DNA of 64,000 bases from Arthrobacter silviterrae (GCF_011045165.1 NZ_JAAKZI010000007.1:78634-142633), one strand, 5' to 3'. Shown: positions 44,294 through 53,183, numbered from the stretch's first letter. Numbers and translations are program-made. Notes: generated by a model not told the origin, from the sequence alone.

Positions 44294-45970
44294 GTGGCGG
44301 CACAGGATTTCGGCGGCTCCTTCCGGTCTCCCACGGCCCACGGGCCGGCGGGCGCAGTGCCGCGGCCCCCCGCCACGGCCAGGCGCGCCGAAGTGCTGGC
44401 GGCCCTGTCCCTGGCCATCGATCTGGGGCTTGGCCAGCCCATGGAGCACATGCTGCGCGCCATGCTGTTGGGGGTGCGGATGGCCGATCTGCTGGGGCTT
44501 GGGCCGGAGGCGCGGACCCGAACCTACTATGCCAACCTGCTGGCCTGGATTGGCTGCCATGCGGACTCCTTCGAACTGGCTGCCCGTTTTGGCGACGACA
44601 TCGGCTTCCGCGCCGACTACTACCTCATTGACGCCCACGGGCTGCCCATGCTGTCGCTGATGCTGCACCATACCGGCACAGAGCTGCCGCCACTGCGGCG
44701 CGCCGCCCGGCAGTCGCACTTCGCGGCAACGGCGGGCACGGCGGTCAGGAAGCTGATCCGTTCGCACTGCCTCTCCGCCGGGCAACTCGCCGACAGGGTG
44801 GGACTGGACCCGGCCATGCCGGCGATCCTGCGCCATGCCTTTGAGCGCTGGGACGGCAAGGGACTCCCGGCGGGGAGGTCCGGCGTCGAAATTCCGCTGG
44901 AAATGCGCATCGCGCAGCTGGCGGACACAGCCGAGGTGTTCCTGCGGACAGGCGGCCTGCCGGCCGCGGTGGACATGGTCCGGCAGCGCCGCGGCACGCA
45001 GTTCGACCCAGAGTTGGCGGAGCTGTTTTGCGCACGGGCCGCCGGCCTGACGGCGGGGCTGCTGGAGGCGGACCCGTGGCCGGCAGCCCTCGCCGCGGCC
45101 CCGGGGGACGACGAGCTGACCGAGGCCGGCATGGATGCCGTCCTGGCCGCCATGGGGGACTTTGCCGACCTGAAGTCCCCCTGGACGGCAGGCCATTCCC
45201 GGGCCGTGGCCGCCCTCGCGGCCCGCGCCGCCGAAGCGTACGGCTTTCCCGCGGACGGGGTGGAGCTGCTGCGCCGTGCCGGTTGGGTCCACGACCTGGG
45301 CCGCATGGGTGTCTCCAATGCGGTCTGGGACAAGGCAGCCGGGCTGTCCTCCATGGACCGGGAACGGATGCAAATGTACCCGTTCCTCAGCGAGCGCATC
45401 CTTGGAAGGGTGCCCGGCCTGCGGCGGGTGGCAGCGCTGGCGGGGGCGCACCGTGAGCGGCTCGACGGCTCCGGCTATCCGCGGGGTCTCACGGGCGCCG
45501 GGCTCGATTCTGGCCAGCGCCTGCTCGCGGCGGTTGACGCGTACCAGTCGGCGGTGGAACCGCGTCCGCACCGGCCGGCAGCCGTGCCAGCGGATGCCGC
45601 CCGCAGGCTGCACGAAGACGCCGTCTCCGGGCGGCTGGACCAACGCGCCGTCGATGCGGTCCTGGCGGCGGCGGGTCCGGGGGCGGGTCATGGGACGGGT
45701 CGGGAGGCAGGCACGGGAGCCGCCCGTCGCCGCAGTCCAGCCGCCGGACTGACCGCGAGGGAACTCGAGGTGCTTTCGCTGCTGTGCCGGGGCATGAACA
45801 ACAAGGACATAGCGGCCGCCCTGTTCATTGCCCCCAAAACGGCCCGGAACCATGTGGAGCACATCTATGAAAAGACCGGTTCGGCCAACCGGGTGTCGGC
45901 CACACTGTTTGCCCTGGACCACGGCCTGTGGGACAGGGAAGGCGGACTGCCGGCCCCAGGCAAGGAATAA
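44294..45970 (+). CDS. HD-GYP-type phosphohydrolase fused to a LuxR-type DNA-binding domain
   Basis: The 558 residues contain three parts. Residues ~30-230 resemble a degenerate HD-GYP module (WDGKGLPAG at ~185-193, no HD pair). Residues ~280-440 form a better one: AGHSRAVAALAARAA (~298), VHDLGRMGVSN (~332, the HD), LSERILGRVPGL and AHRERLDGSGYPRGL (~385, GYP-like). Residues ~485-545 are a LuxR helix-turn-helix (LTARELEVLSLLCRGMNNKDIAAAL). HD-GYP domains hydrolyse cyclic di-GMP and related nucleotides; the direct fusion to a DNA-binding domain suggests nucleotide-sensing transcription control. The start is GTG at 44294. Target genes may be the two upstream genes or the VOC gene just downstream. 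Confidence 0.85.
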   Translation: MAAQDFGGSFRSPTAHGPAGAVPRPPATARRAEVLAALSLAIDLGLGQPMEHMLRAMLLGVRMADLLGLGPEARTRTYYANLLAWIGCHADSFELAARFGDDIGFRADYYLIDAHGLPMLSLMLHHTGTELPPLRRAARQSHFAATAGTAVRKLIRSHCLSAGQLADRVGLDPAMPAILRHAFERWDGKGLPAGRSGVEIPLEMRIAQLADTAEVFLRTGGLPAAVDMVRQRRGTQFDPELAELFCARAAGLTAGLLEADPWPAALAAAPGDDELTEAGMDAVLAAMGDFADLKSPWTAGHSRAVAALAARAAEAYGFPADGVELLRRAGWVHDLGRMGVSNAVWDKAAGLSSMDRERMQMYPFLSERILGRVPGLRRVAALAGAHRERLDGSGYPRGLTGAGLDSGQRLLAAVDAYQSAVEPRPHRPAAVPADAARRLHEDAVSGRLDQRAVDAVLAAAGPGAGHGTGREAGTGAARRRSPAAGLTARELEVLSLLCRGMNNKDIAAALFIAPKTARNHVEHIYEKTGSANRVSATLFALDHGLWDREGGLPAPGKE

Positions 45971-45998
45971 CTTGAAGCTTCAAGTAGTTTGCTAGACT
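45971..45998 (+). promoter_or_regulatory. palindromic operator and promoter of the VOC gene
   Basis: CTTGAAGCTTCAAG (45971-45984) is a perfect 14-bp palindrome that begins right after the previous stop codon. TAGACT at 45993-45998 can serve as a -10. The palindrome covers the -35 area, as expected for a MarR-type repressor site; the regulator is not identified. Confidence 0.5.
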
Positions 45999-46025
45999 AT
46001 GACCACCACAAACCTTGGAGCAGCC

Positions 46026-46916
46026 ATGACCACCCAGCACGACCTCCTCTCCGCCGACCTGCATATGGGCACCGTGATGCTCAAGGTGGGCGACATGCGC
46101 CTGATGGGCGACTACTACCAAAAGGCCCTCGGCCTGGACGTGGTTGCCGAAGCCGACGGCGGCCAGTACCTGGGCCGCGGCTCCGTGCCCCTGGTGCACC
46201 TGCAGCCGGCCGGCGGGCTGCACATTCCGGGCCGGGGCGAGGCCGGCTTGTTCCACACCGCCCTGCTTTTCCAGGACCAGGCCTCGCTGGCCGCCACCGT
46301 GGCCAGCGCCGCCCAGTATGACCCCCAACTGTTTGCCGGCAGCGCAGACCACCTGGTCTCCGAGGCGTTCTACTTCACCGACCCCGAAGGCAACGGAATT
46401 GAGCTTTACTGGGACCGTCCCCGCACTGAGTGGTCCTGGTCCAACGGTGCCGTGGAAATGGACTCCCTGGCCCTGCCCCCGCAGCGCTACCTCCAGCAGC
46501 ACCTGACTGAAGCGTCGGTGAGCGGGCAGCGGGACGCGGGCGCCGGCGTCGGCCATGTCCACCTCCAGGTAGGTGACGTGGCCACGGCGGAAAAGTTCTA
46601 CGTGGACACCCTCGGCTTTGAAAAGACGGCCGGCTGGCACGGGCAGGCACTGTTTGTCTCCGCGGGCGGGTACCACCACCACATGGCCATGAACGTCTGG
46701 AACAGCCGCGGCGCCGGCCCCCGCAAGGACACGCTGGGCCTGGGCGAGGTGCTGATCACGGTCCCGGGGCAGGACGACGTCGGGGCGCTGGCAGAGCGCC
46801 TGGCCCGCCGTGGCGTCGCCATGGCCGACACCGGCGCCGAAATTGTCTTTGACGATCCGTGGCGGAACCGGATTCGCGTTAGTGTTGAGGCAGAAGCTGC
46901 CGCAGCACACCGCTGA
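46026..46916 (+). CDS. VOC-family protein, catechol-2,3-dioxygenase-like
   Basis: Two vicinal-oxygen-chelate modules lie in 296 residues: HMGTVMLKVGDMRLMGDYYQKALGLDVV near the N terminus and GHVHLQVGDVATAEKFYVDTLGFEKTA in the second half. Metal-ligand candidates are the histidines in GHVHL and YHHHMAMNVW and the glutamate in GNGIELYWDRP. The layout matches Bacillus CatE (YfiE)-type extradiol dioxygenases. ATG 46026 is chosen: TTGGAG lies 5 bases upstream and the predicted promoter starts near 46005, after the alternative ATG 45999. Substrate unproven; a quinone- or catechol-detoxifying role is plausible. Confidence 0.85.
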   Translation: MTTQHDLLSADLHMGTVMLKVGDMRLMGDYYQKALGLDVVAEADGGQYLGRGSVPLVHLQPAGGLHIPGRGEAGLFHTALLFQDQASLAATVASAAQYDPQLFAGSADHLVSEAFYFTDPEGNGIELYWDRPRTEWSWSNGAVEMDSLALPPQRYLQQHLTEASVSGQRDAGAGVGHVHLQVGDVATAEKFYVDTLGFEKTAGWHGQALFVSAGGYHHHMAMNVWNSRGAGPRKDTLGLGEVLITVPGQDDVGALAERLARRGVAMADTGAEIVFDDPWRNRIRVSVEAEAAAAHR

Positions 46917-46960
46917 GCGGCTCCGGCCCGGGCCGGACCAACCCACCGAAAGGCACCAGC

Positions 46961-47413
46961 TTGGCAAGCTACTCAGAATTCTTCATCGCGGACCACCACC
47001 AGGCCGTTGCCCGCGCCAAGGCCCGGGAAGCCGGAAAGTCGCCCGCCATTGACGTTCCCGTCCTGCCGACGCCGGGGCTCAGCGACTTTGAGATCGAAGT
47101 CCTGGGCGGGCTGGCCGTGAAAAAGGTGCATGCCACGGGAGTTGCTGCCGAACTGAGCCTGGTGGACATTGAACTGGACACCCTCTATGCCGTGCCGGAT
47201 GCCCTGCTGGAAGTGTTTGCCGAGCTTGACAGCCTGGAGGACCAGGAGGACGTGTCCGAACTGGCTGCGGAGTGGGCGGCGGCGGAGGAAATGGAATCCA
47301 CCCCGGAGGTCACCGAGCCGCTGGTGCGCGCCCTGGCAGCCATGTCCGTTGCAGCCGCCAAGGCGGCCGACGACAACGCGAAGATGGGCCTGTTCTTCTT
47401 TTCCGCCGAATAA
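46961..47413 (+). CDS. hypothetical protein following the VOC gene
   Basis: I do not recognise it. TTG 46961 follows GAAAGG at a suitable distance and gives MASYSEFFIADHHQAVARAK (150 residues). The protein is acidic and alanine-rich, with no membrane segment. LSDFEIEVLGGLAVKKVHA and LDTLYAVPDALLEVFAELDSLEDQEDV suggest a small soluble alpha/beta protein. The middle resembles regulators of unknown type that track a numeric threshold, but no fold can be named. It lies 44 bases after the VOC gene, probably the same transcript. Confidence 0.65.
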   Translation: MASYSEFFIADHHQAVARAKAREAGKSPAIDVPVLPTPGLSDFEIEVLGGLAVKKVHATGVAAELSLVDIELDTLYAVPDALLEVFAELDSLEDQEDVSELAAEWAAAEEMESTPEVTEPLVRALAAMSVAAAKAADDNAKMGLFFFSAE

Positions 47414-47503
47414 CCACTTCACAGACCCCTTCATGGGCCCCTTAGCGCCGGGCGATGACGGACAACACGCCGGGGCGCGTCGCACGGGTGTCCAATTATC
47501 TGG

Positions 47504-47509
47504 CATAAT
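47504..47509 (+). promoter_or_regulatory. possible -10 box of the rpsP operon
   Basis: CATAAT lies 132 bases before the rpsP start in a 228-base gap. No clear -35 is 16-18 bases upstream, so this is tentative. Confidence 0.3.
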
Positions 47510-47641
47510 GGACGGGTACTCGATCCGCGCGGCCCCTCTCTCCGGGCGATGATCCTGTCCTTAGAAATCCGCTGACCGGCCCGCCCCACGGGAGCGTGAA
47601 ACGGAGTTCGCCCCTTTTTCGAACCAGGAGTAACCACAAAC

Positions 47642-48049
47642 GTGGCCGTAAAGATTCGCCTTAAGCGCTTTGGCAAGATGCGCGCACCGTACTACCGCAT
47701 CGTCGTCATGGACGCACGCGCCAAGCGTGATGGCCGTGCCATCGAAGAGATCGGCAAGTACCACCCCACCGAGCAGCCTTCCTTCATCGAAGTGAAGTCT
47801 GACCGTGCCCAGTACTGGCTCGGCGTCGGCGCACAGCCGACCGACCAGGTCGCCAAGATCCTGAAGATCACCGGTGACTGGCAGAAGTTCAAGGGCATCA
47901 AGGGCCAGGAAGGCACCTTGAAGACCAAGGAAGCCAAGGCTCCCTTTGTCGCCCCCGAGGCAACCAACCTGGTTGTCAAGGAAGCCATCACCAAGAAGGC
48001 TGCCAAGTCTGACGAAGCCGAGGCGCCCGAGAGCACCGAGGCCGAGTAA
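47642..48049 (+). CDS. rpsP: 30S ribosomal protein S16
   Basis: S16 is an early 30S assembly protein. [32 protein letters not shown] and [36 protein letters not shown] are its conserved parts. The GTG at 47642 follows AGGAG. At 135 residues it has the long acidic/Ala-rich C-terminal extension common in actinobacteria ([12 protein letters not shown]). It opens the conserved rpsP-khpA-rimM-trmD-rplS cluster. Confidence 0.97.
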   Translation: MAVKIRLKRFGKMRAPYYRIVVMDARAKRDGRAIEEIGKYHPTEQPSFIEVKSDRAQYWLGVGAQPTDQVAKILKITGDWQKFKGIKGQEGTLKTKEAKAPFVAPEATNLVVKEAITKKAAKSDEAEAPESTEAE

Positions 48050-48050
48050 A

Positions 48051-48293
48051 TTGTTGGCTGAAGCGCTGGAGCACCTTGTCCGCGGGATTGTTGACTCTCC
48101 CGACGACGTCAAGGTGGCTGTCAAGAACAACCGCCGCGGGGAATCCCTCGAGGTGCGCGTTCACCAGGACGACCTGGGCCGGGTAATCGGCCGCCAGGGC
48201 CGCACCGCCCGCGCGCTGCGCACGGTGGTTGCCGCACTGGCGCACGGCGAGCCTGTCCGCGTTGACGTTGTCGACACGGACCGCCGCCGCTAG
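48051..48293 (+). CDS. khpA: KH-domain RNA-binding protein KhpA
   Basis: This single-KH-domain protein of 80 residues binds RNA, with KhpB in other bacteria. The RNA-binding loop reads DLGRVIGRQGRTARALR, equivalent to the GxxG motif. The N terminus LAEALEHLVRGIVDSPDDV is typical. The start is TTG at 48051, one base after the rpsP stop; a second TTG at 48054 is possible. It occupies its standard place between rpsP and rimM. Confidence 0.93.
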   Translation: MLAEALEHLVRGIVDSPDDVKVAVKNNRRGESLEVRVHQDDLGRVIGRQGRTARALRTVVAALAHGEPVRVDVVDTDRRR

Positions 48294-48357
48294 CCTGCCG
48301 CACCAGGGAACCTTGCGCCCGCACAGGGTTGGGGGTTTTCAGCAACAAGCCAAGCCT

Positions 48358-48398
48358 TTTGGCCCCGGCACCATAATGGTGTCGGGGCCAAATTTTTT
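48358..48398 (+). terminator. intrinsic terminator-like hairpin between khpA and rimM
   Basis: The stem pairs 48358-48374 with 48376-48392 (TTTGGCCCCG... against ...CGGGGCCAAA, one G-U pair). The inner bases must open to form the loop. TTTTTT follows at 48393-48398. It lies inside what is usually one operon, 28 bases before rimM, leaving no room for a promoter after it. Confidence 0.8.
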
Positions 48399-48425
48399 CC
48401 ACCTACCAATTTCCCAGGAGTTCAC

Positions 48426-48995
48426 ATGCAGGTTCAAGTTGCCCGGATCGGCAAGCCACACGGCATCCGCGGCGAGGTGACGGTGCTGGTCCTCACGGAC
48501 GCCCCCGATTCCCGCTTCGCCGCCGGCGCCCAATTCGCCGTCGAGCCGGCCAAGCTGGGCCCCCTGACAGTGGCCAGTTCCCGCTGGAACAAGGACATCC
48601 TGCTGCTCGGGTTTGAGGGCACCACGACCCGCAATGAGGCCGAACTGCTGCGCGGGGCCACCTTGTTCTTTGACTCAGATGACGATGGGGACGACGACGC
48701 CTGGTACGAACACGAATTGCTGGACCTTGAGGTCCGGGTTGGCACGGAGGTGGTGGGCAAGGTTGCCGGGCTGCGCACCCTCCCCGTGCAGGACCTGCTG
48801 ATAGTTGAAGACAACGACGGCGACGAAGTCCTGGTTCCGTTCGTGGATGAAATTGTCCCCGAGGTCAACCTGGAGGACGGTTATGTGCGTCTGACCCCGC
48901 CGGACGGGCTGTTCAGCGTGAACAAGGACGTTGAGGGCAAGGCTTCCGAAAGCAAGGAAGCCGACGGCACGGGCACGGAAGGCGCCGGGCAATAA
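48426..48995 (+). CDS. rimM: 16S rRNA processing protein RimM
   Basis: RimM helps mature the 30S head through S19. The 189 residues begin [25 protein letters not shown], the RimM N-terminal barrel. The PRC-barrel second domain shows [23 protein letters not shown] and [21 protein letters not shown]. An acidic Gly/Lys tail follows. CAGGAG lies 7 bases before the ATG. The stop TAA shares its A with the trmD start. Confidence 0.96.
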   Translation: MQVQVARIGKPHGIRGEVTVLVLTDAPDSRFAAGAQFAVEPAKLGPLTVASSRWNKDILLLGFEGTTTRNEAELLRGATLFFDSDDDGDDDAWYEHELLDLEVRVGTEVVGKVAGLRTLPVQDLLIVEDNDGDEVLVPFVDEIVPEVNLEDGYVRLTPPDGLFSVNKDVEGKASESKEADGTGTEGAGQ

Positions 48996-49783
48996 TGCGT
49001 CTTGACGTTGTCAGCATCTTTCCGGAATACCTGGCGCCGCTGGAACTGAGCCTGATCGGCAAGGCCCGCACCGACGGCCTGCTGGACCTGCACGTCCACG
49101 GTCTGCGGGATTACACCTCGGACCGGCACCGCACGGTGGATGACACCCCTTATGGTGGCGGCGCCGGCATGGTCATGAAGGCCGAGCCCTGGGCCCTGGC
49201 ACTGGGCGACATCGCGGCCCAGGTGCCCGCCCGGAGACCCACCCTCATAGTTCCCTCGCCCGCGGGGGAGGTGTTCAACCAAAAGCTGGCCTATGAGCTG
49301 GCGGAGGAGGAACACCTCGTGTTTGCCTGCGGCCGGTACGAAGGAATTGACGAGCGCGTCCTGGAGTGGGCTGCCGAGCAGTTCACGGTGCGCCCTGTCA
49401 GCCTGGGCGACTACGTGCTCAACGGCGGCGAAGTGGCCGTGCTGGCCATGGTTGAGGCCATTGGCCGGCTCATCCCCGGAGTGGTGGGCAACCCCGAATC
49501 CCTCATTGAGGAATCCCACTCCGACGGCCTGCTGGAATACCCCGTCTACACCAAGCCGTCCACCTGGCGCGGACGTGACATCCCGGAGGTGCTGCTCAGC
49601 GGCAACCACGGCAAGATCGCCAAGTTCCGGCGTGAGCACCAGCTGCGCCGGACGGCGGCCCGGCGCCCCGACCTCATCGCGGCCCTGGACGTCTCCCACT
49701 TCAGCAAGACGGAACGGAACGTCCTCTGGGAACTGGGCTACGCCGTCGTCGACGGCAAGGCCGTGCCCCGCGACGCCGATTAG
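48995..49783 (+). CDS. trmD: tRNA (guanine37-N1)-methyltransferase TrmD
   Basis: TrmD methylates G37 next to the anticodon and prevents frameshifting. The 262 residues carry the SPOUT (trefoil knot) features: [77 protein letters not shown] and a C-terminal [18 protein letters not shown]. It overlaps rimM by one base. rplS follows after a 216-base gap, longer than usual. Confidence 0.97.
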   Translation: MRLDVVSIFPEYLAPLELSLIGKARTDGLLDLHVHGLRDYTSDRHRTVDDTPYGGGAGMVMKAEPWALALGDIAAQVPARRPTLIVPSPAGEVFNQKLAYELAEEEHLVFACGRYEGIDERVLEWAAEQFTVRPVSLGDYVLNGGEVAVLAMVEAIGRLIPGVVGNPESLIEESHSDGLLEYPVYTKPSTWRGRDIPEVLLSGNHGKIAKFRREHQLRRTAARRPDLIAALDVSHFSKTERNVLWELGYAVVDGKAVPRDAD

Positions 49784-49917
49784 CGGCGCAGGGGCGGCGT
49801 GTGGAATAATCAGGCAGTGTGCCTGCTGGGCGCGTTCCTGCCACAGGGGGAGCGTTCGTCAACAGTTGCGGCACAGCCTGTGACCCGCCAATGGGTCTGT
49901 GGGCTACGAAACTTTTT

Positions 49918-49954
49918 ACTTTCCGTGACTGGCTGCGTGCCGTCCATGGAAAGT
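49918..49954 (+). other. hairpin in the rplS leader
   Basis: ACTTTCCGTG (49918-49927) pairs with CATGGAAAGT (49945-49954), 10 bp with one G-U, in the gap before rplS. There is no T-run. Possibly leader structure for translational control; weak. Confidence 0.3.
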
Positions 49955-49999
49955 GTGACACAAAGCAAGTGACCTGTGGCGTTTGCCTGGAGTTGTGAA

Positions 50000-50359
50000 A
50001 TGCATATTCTCGATTCTGTCGACGCAGCCAGCCTGCGCAGCGACATCCCCGCCTTCCGCGCCGGTGACACCCTCAACGTTCACGTGAACATCATTGAAGG
50101 CTCCCGCGCACGTGTCCAGGTGTTCAAGGGCTTTGTCCTTGGCCGCCAGGGCGACGGCGTCCGCGAGACCTTCACGGTCCGCAAGGTCTCCTTCGGTGTC
50201 GGCGTGGAGCGTACCTTCCCGGTGCACTCCCCGGTCATCGATAAGATCGAGGTCGTCTCCAAGGGCGACGTTCGCCGCGCCAAGCTGTACTACATGCGCA
50301 AGCTGCGCGGCAAGGCTGCCAAGATCAAGGAAAAGCGCGACAACATCCCCGGCAAGTAA
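50000..50359 (+). CDS. rplS: 50S ribosomal protein L19
   Basis: L19 lies at the subunit interface. [59 protein letters not shown] and [18 protein letters not shown] are the family blocks, and the C terminus is basic ([17 protein letters not shown]). ATG 50000 has GGAG 7 bases upstream. Length 119, normal. Signal peptidase genes follow in the same direction. Confidence 0.97.
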   Translation: MHILDSVDAASLRSDIPAFRAGDTLNVHVNIIEGSRARVQVFKGFVLGRQGDGVRETFTVRKVSFGVGVERTFPVHSPVIDKIEVVSKGDVRRAKLYYMRKLRGKAAKIKEKRDNIPGK

Positions 50360-50371
50360 GGGATTCGCACT

Positions 50372-51031
50372 TTGATCCACACGAAACGCCGGTCCAGGAA
50401 ACTGGGCTGGCGTTTTGTTGTTCTGGCCGTGGTGGTGCTGTTCCTGTTGACTGCAGTGGTGCGCAATGTGTGGGTGGATGTCTACTACATTCCCTCCGCA
50501 TCCATGGAGCCCCTGCTGCTCCCGGGCGACCGCGTGCTGGTTTCCCGGACCGACTATTCCACCACGCCCGTCAAGCGCGGCGACGTGGTGGTCTTTGACG
50601 GCACAGGCTCCTTCACCCCCTACGATTCCGGCAACGGGCCACTCCTGGACGCCGCCATTGGCGTGGGGCAGTGGCTGGGGTTTGTGCCCAACAACAACAT
50701 CTACGTCAAGCGCGTCCTGGGCGTGGCCGGTGACACGGTCAAGTGCTGCTCGGCGGCGGGCGAGCTGGAAGTTAACGGCGTCCCCATTGCTGAGAATTAC
50801 CTGTATCCCGGGGACAAGCCCAGCGAGTTTGCATTTGATGTCACGGTGCCTCAGGGTACATTGTGGCTTATGGGCGACCACCGCAACGTATCCTTGGATT
50901 CGCGGTCACTGCTGGGTTCGCCCGGTGGCGGGTTGATCTCCACCGACAAGGTGATCGGCCGCCCGTGGGCCACGGTGTGGCCGCTGGGGCGGATCCACGC
51001 ACTGGTGCGCGACGCCGTTCCTGCGAAGTGA
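50372..51031 (+). CDS. lepB: signal peptidase I (first of two)
   Basis: This type I leader peptidase removes signal peptides on the outer face of the membrane. Of 219 residues, ~12-30 form the membrane anchor. The serine nucleophile lies in YIPSASMEPLL and the general-base lysine in IYVKRVLGVAGD; LWLMGDHRNVSLDSR is the conserved third block. The start is TTG at 50372, 12 bases after rplS. A second copy follows directly. The two share the catalytic blocks but differ in the N-terminal region, so they may have different substrates. Confidence 0.93.
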   Translation: MIHTKRRSRKLGWRFVVLAVVVLFLLTAVVRNVWVDVYYIPSASMEPLLLPGDRVLVSRTDYSTTPVKRGDVVVFDGTGSFTPYDSGNGPLLDAAIGVGQWLGFVPNNNIYVKRVLGVAGDTVKCCSAAGELEVNGVPIAENYLYPGDKPSEFAFDVTVPQGTLWLMGDHRNVSLDSRSLLGSPGGGLISTDKVIGRPWATVWPLGRIHALVRDAVPAK

Positions 51032-51079
51032 CCGACGCCCTCCCGACCCCCCGGACTGAACTTTAAGGAAGCACCGCAC

Positions 51080-51952
51080 ATGCAGCAGAATGCGCCCGGC
51101 GATCCCGGCCCCGGCAACCCCGGCCAGGACGACGGCGGCAACCCCGACGGCGGCCAGCCCGAGGGTGGCCAGCCCGAGACTGCGTCGACGCCGGGCGCGC
51201 GGGTGCCCGAAGGTGAAACAACGGCCTTGGAACGCGTCAGCAACACCGTGTGGGCGTGGAGCAAGGAAATAGTCACCATCCTGGCCATTGCCATTGTGCT
51301 GTCCTTCCTGATCAAGACCTTCCTGTTTCGCGCGTTCTACATCCCGTCCGGGTCCATGGAGAACACGCTGGAAATCAATGACAGGATCTTTGTGAACCTG
51401 CTGGTGCCCCAGCCCTTTGCGCTCAAGCGCGGGGACGTGGTGGTGTTCAAGGACACCCAGGGCTGGCTGGCCAATGTGCCCAAGAGCACCGGCCCGTTTG
51501 CCTGGGTCGGGGACATTGCCACGTTCATCGGCCTGGCGCCCGACAGCTCGCAGCAGCACCTCGTCAAGCGCGTCATTGGACTGCCGGGGGACAGGGTCAA
51601 GTGCTGTGATGCCGATGGCAAAATGACCATCAACGGCAAGGCCATCACCGAGCCCTACCTCTTCCCGGGGGCCTCGCCGTCGGACACCACCTTTGATGTC
51701 ACCGTCCCCGCCGGGCACCTCTGGGTCATGGGCGACCACCGCAACGACTCCGAGGACTCACGCGCCCACCAGGCTGCGAACGGCACCGGCTTTGTGCCCA
51801 TTGCCGACGTCGAAGGGCGGGCAGTGGTCATTGCCTGGCCGCTGGACCGCCTGGGCATCCTGGGCAACTACCCCAACGTTTTCGCGGACGTCCCCGCGCC
51901 TGCCAGCGCCGCCAGCCAGGGATCGCCGTCGGCCATCCCCGCCGGACAGTAA
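51080..51952 (+). CDS. lepB: signal peptidase I (second copy, long N-terminal tail)
   Basis: At 290 residues it differs from the first copy by a ~55-residue cytoplasmic tail rich in Gly/Pro/Gln (GNPGQDDGGNPDGGQPEGG). A membrane helix follows (IVTILAIAIVLSFLIKTFLF). The catalytic serine is in YIPSGSMENTL, the lysine in HLVKRVIGLPGDRVKC, and LWVMGDHRNDSEDSR is the third block. AAGGAAG lies upstream of the ATG. The stop overlaps the rnhB ATG by one base. The tandem pair suggests duplication. Confidence 0.94.
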   Translation: MQQNAPGDPGPGNPGQDDGGNPDGGQPEGGQPETASTPGARVPEGETTALERVSNTVWAWSKEIVTILAIAIVLSFLIKTFLFRAFYIPSGSMENTLEINDRIFVNLLVPQPFALKRGDVVVFKDTQGWLANVPKSTGPFAWVGDIATFIGLAPDSSQQHLVKRVIGLPGDRVKCCDADGKMTINGKAITEPYLFPGASPSDTTFDVTVPAGHLWVMGDHRNDSEDSRAHQAANGTGFVPIADVEGRAVVIAWPLDRLGILGNYPNVFADVPAPASAASQGSPSAIPAGQ

Positions 51953-52620
51953 TGGCCTCCGCGGCCCCCACCCTTGAGTGGGAACGTGAGCTGGCCGGCC
52001 AGGGATGGACGCTGGTGGCCGGCTGCGACGAAGTGGGCCGCGGCGCCCTGGCCGGGCCCGTGAGCGTAGGCCTGGTGGTCATCGAGGCTGCCAAGGCCCA
52101 GGAACTGCCGGGGGTCAAGGACAGCAAACTGCTGCGCGAGCCTGTGCGCGAGGCGCTGGTGCCGGCCATCCGGGAATGGGCTCCGGCCAGTGCCGTGGGG
52201 CACGCAGCGGCGTCCGAAATTGACGGGCTTGGCCTCGTGGCGGCGCTGCGCCTGGCCGGCACGCGCGCGCTGGCCCAGGTGGCCGCCGAGCTGCTCCCGG
52301 ACTTTGTCATCCTGGACGGCAACCAGGACTGGCTGTCCGTGCCGGTGCAGGCGGACTTGTTTTCCACGGGTGCGGCTACAGGTGCCGGCGCCCCGATGGC
52401 CGTGCGGACGCGCATCAAGGCCGACATGACGTGCCTGTCGGTTGCGGCAGCCAGCGTCCTGGCGAAGGTGGAGCGTGATTCGATGATGGTGGGGCTGGCC
52501 CGGGACTTCCCACAGTTTGGCTGGGACGCCAACAAGGGGTACGCCACCGCGGCCCACCGCTCCGCCATTGCGCTGCACGGCCCCACGGAGCTGCACCGGC
52601 GGACGTGGCGGCTGGTCTAG
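51952..52620 (+). CDS. rnhB: ribonuclease HII
   Basis: RNase HII cuts the RNA strand of RNA-DNA hybrids and starts removal of misincorporated ribonucleotides. The 222 residues have the DEVGRGALAGPV block (first catalytic Asp-Glu), VKDSKLL, DFVILDGNQDWL, and KADMTCLSVAAASVLAKVERDSMM. The C terminus GYATAAHRSAIALHGPTELHRRTW is typical. It overlaps the upstream signal peptidase by one base (TAATG). Confidence 0.96.
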   Translation: MASAAPTLEWERELAGQGWTLVAGCDEVGRGALAGPVSVGLVVIEAAKAQELPGVKDSKLLREPVREALVPAIREWAPASAVGHAAASEIDGLGLVAALRLAGTRALAQVAAELLPDFVILDGNQDWLSVPVQADLFSTGAATGAGAPMAVRTRIKADMTCLSVAAASVLAKVERDSMMVGLARDFPQFGWDANKGYATAAHRSAIALHGPTELHRRTWRLV

Positions 52621-52681
52621 ATTTTGGCAGCTGGCGCCCGCCGGGTTCGTGGGCACCGCCCATGTGATGGATGATGGAACC

Positions 52682-53014
52682 ATGAGCGCTGAGGATTTGG
52701 AAAACTACGAGACCGACATGGAGCTCCAGCTCTACCGGGAGTACCGGGATGTCGTCAACCTTTTTAGCTATGTGGTGGAAACCGAGCGCCGGTTCTACCT
52801 GGCCAACCACGTGGACCTGCAGGCCCGCTCCGCCGACGGCGAGGTGTACTTCGACCTGACACTCCAGGACGCGTGGGTGTGGGATGTCTACCGCACGGCC
52901 CGCTTTGTCAAAAACGTCCGGGTCATCACCTTCAAGGACGTCAACGTTGAGGAACTGATCAAGACGGACGACCTCCAGATCCCCAAGGACGGCCAGCTGG
53001 GCCCCCTCGGTTAG
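52682..53014 (+). CDS. DUF2469 family protein
   Basis: DUF2469 is a conserved actinobacterial protein of unknown function found after rnhB. MSAEDLENYETDMELQLYREYRDVVNLFSYVVETERRFYLAN and VYFDLTLQDAWVWDVYRTARFVKNVRVITFKDVNVEEL are its near-invariant parts. The ATG at 52682 gives the standard N terminus and has GATGGA upstream; ATG 52667 is an alternative. Length 110. A strong terminator follows. Confidence 0.93.
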   Translation: MSAEDLENYETDMELQLYREYRDVVNLFSYVVETERRFYLANHVDLQARSADGEVYFDLTLQDAWVWDVYRTARFVKNVRVITFKDVNVEELIKTDDLQIPKDGQLGPLG

Positions 53015-53028
53015 CTCCAGGCACCCGG

Positions 53029-53074
53029 GGAGGACGACGGCGGAACGCAGCTTCCGCCGTCGTCCTCCTTTTTT
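53029..53074 (+). terminator. intrinsic terminator after DUF2469
   Basis: A stem of 17 bp (53029-53045 with 53052-53068), loop CGCAGC, is followed by TTTTTT (53069-53074). It closes the rplS-lepB-lepB-rnhB-DUF2469 unit. Confidence 0.9.
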
Positions 53075-53183
53075 GCGGGCATGCCCCCTCCACAGGCGGT
53101 CCCGGCATCTCGGCCATCCACAAATTGCACAGCGGCGCCCCATCGTGCGTGTTTGTTCGCCACGCTGGGAAGTGGAGGTAGCA

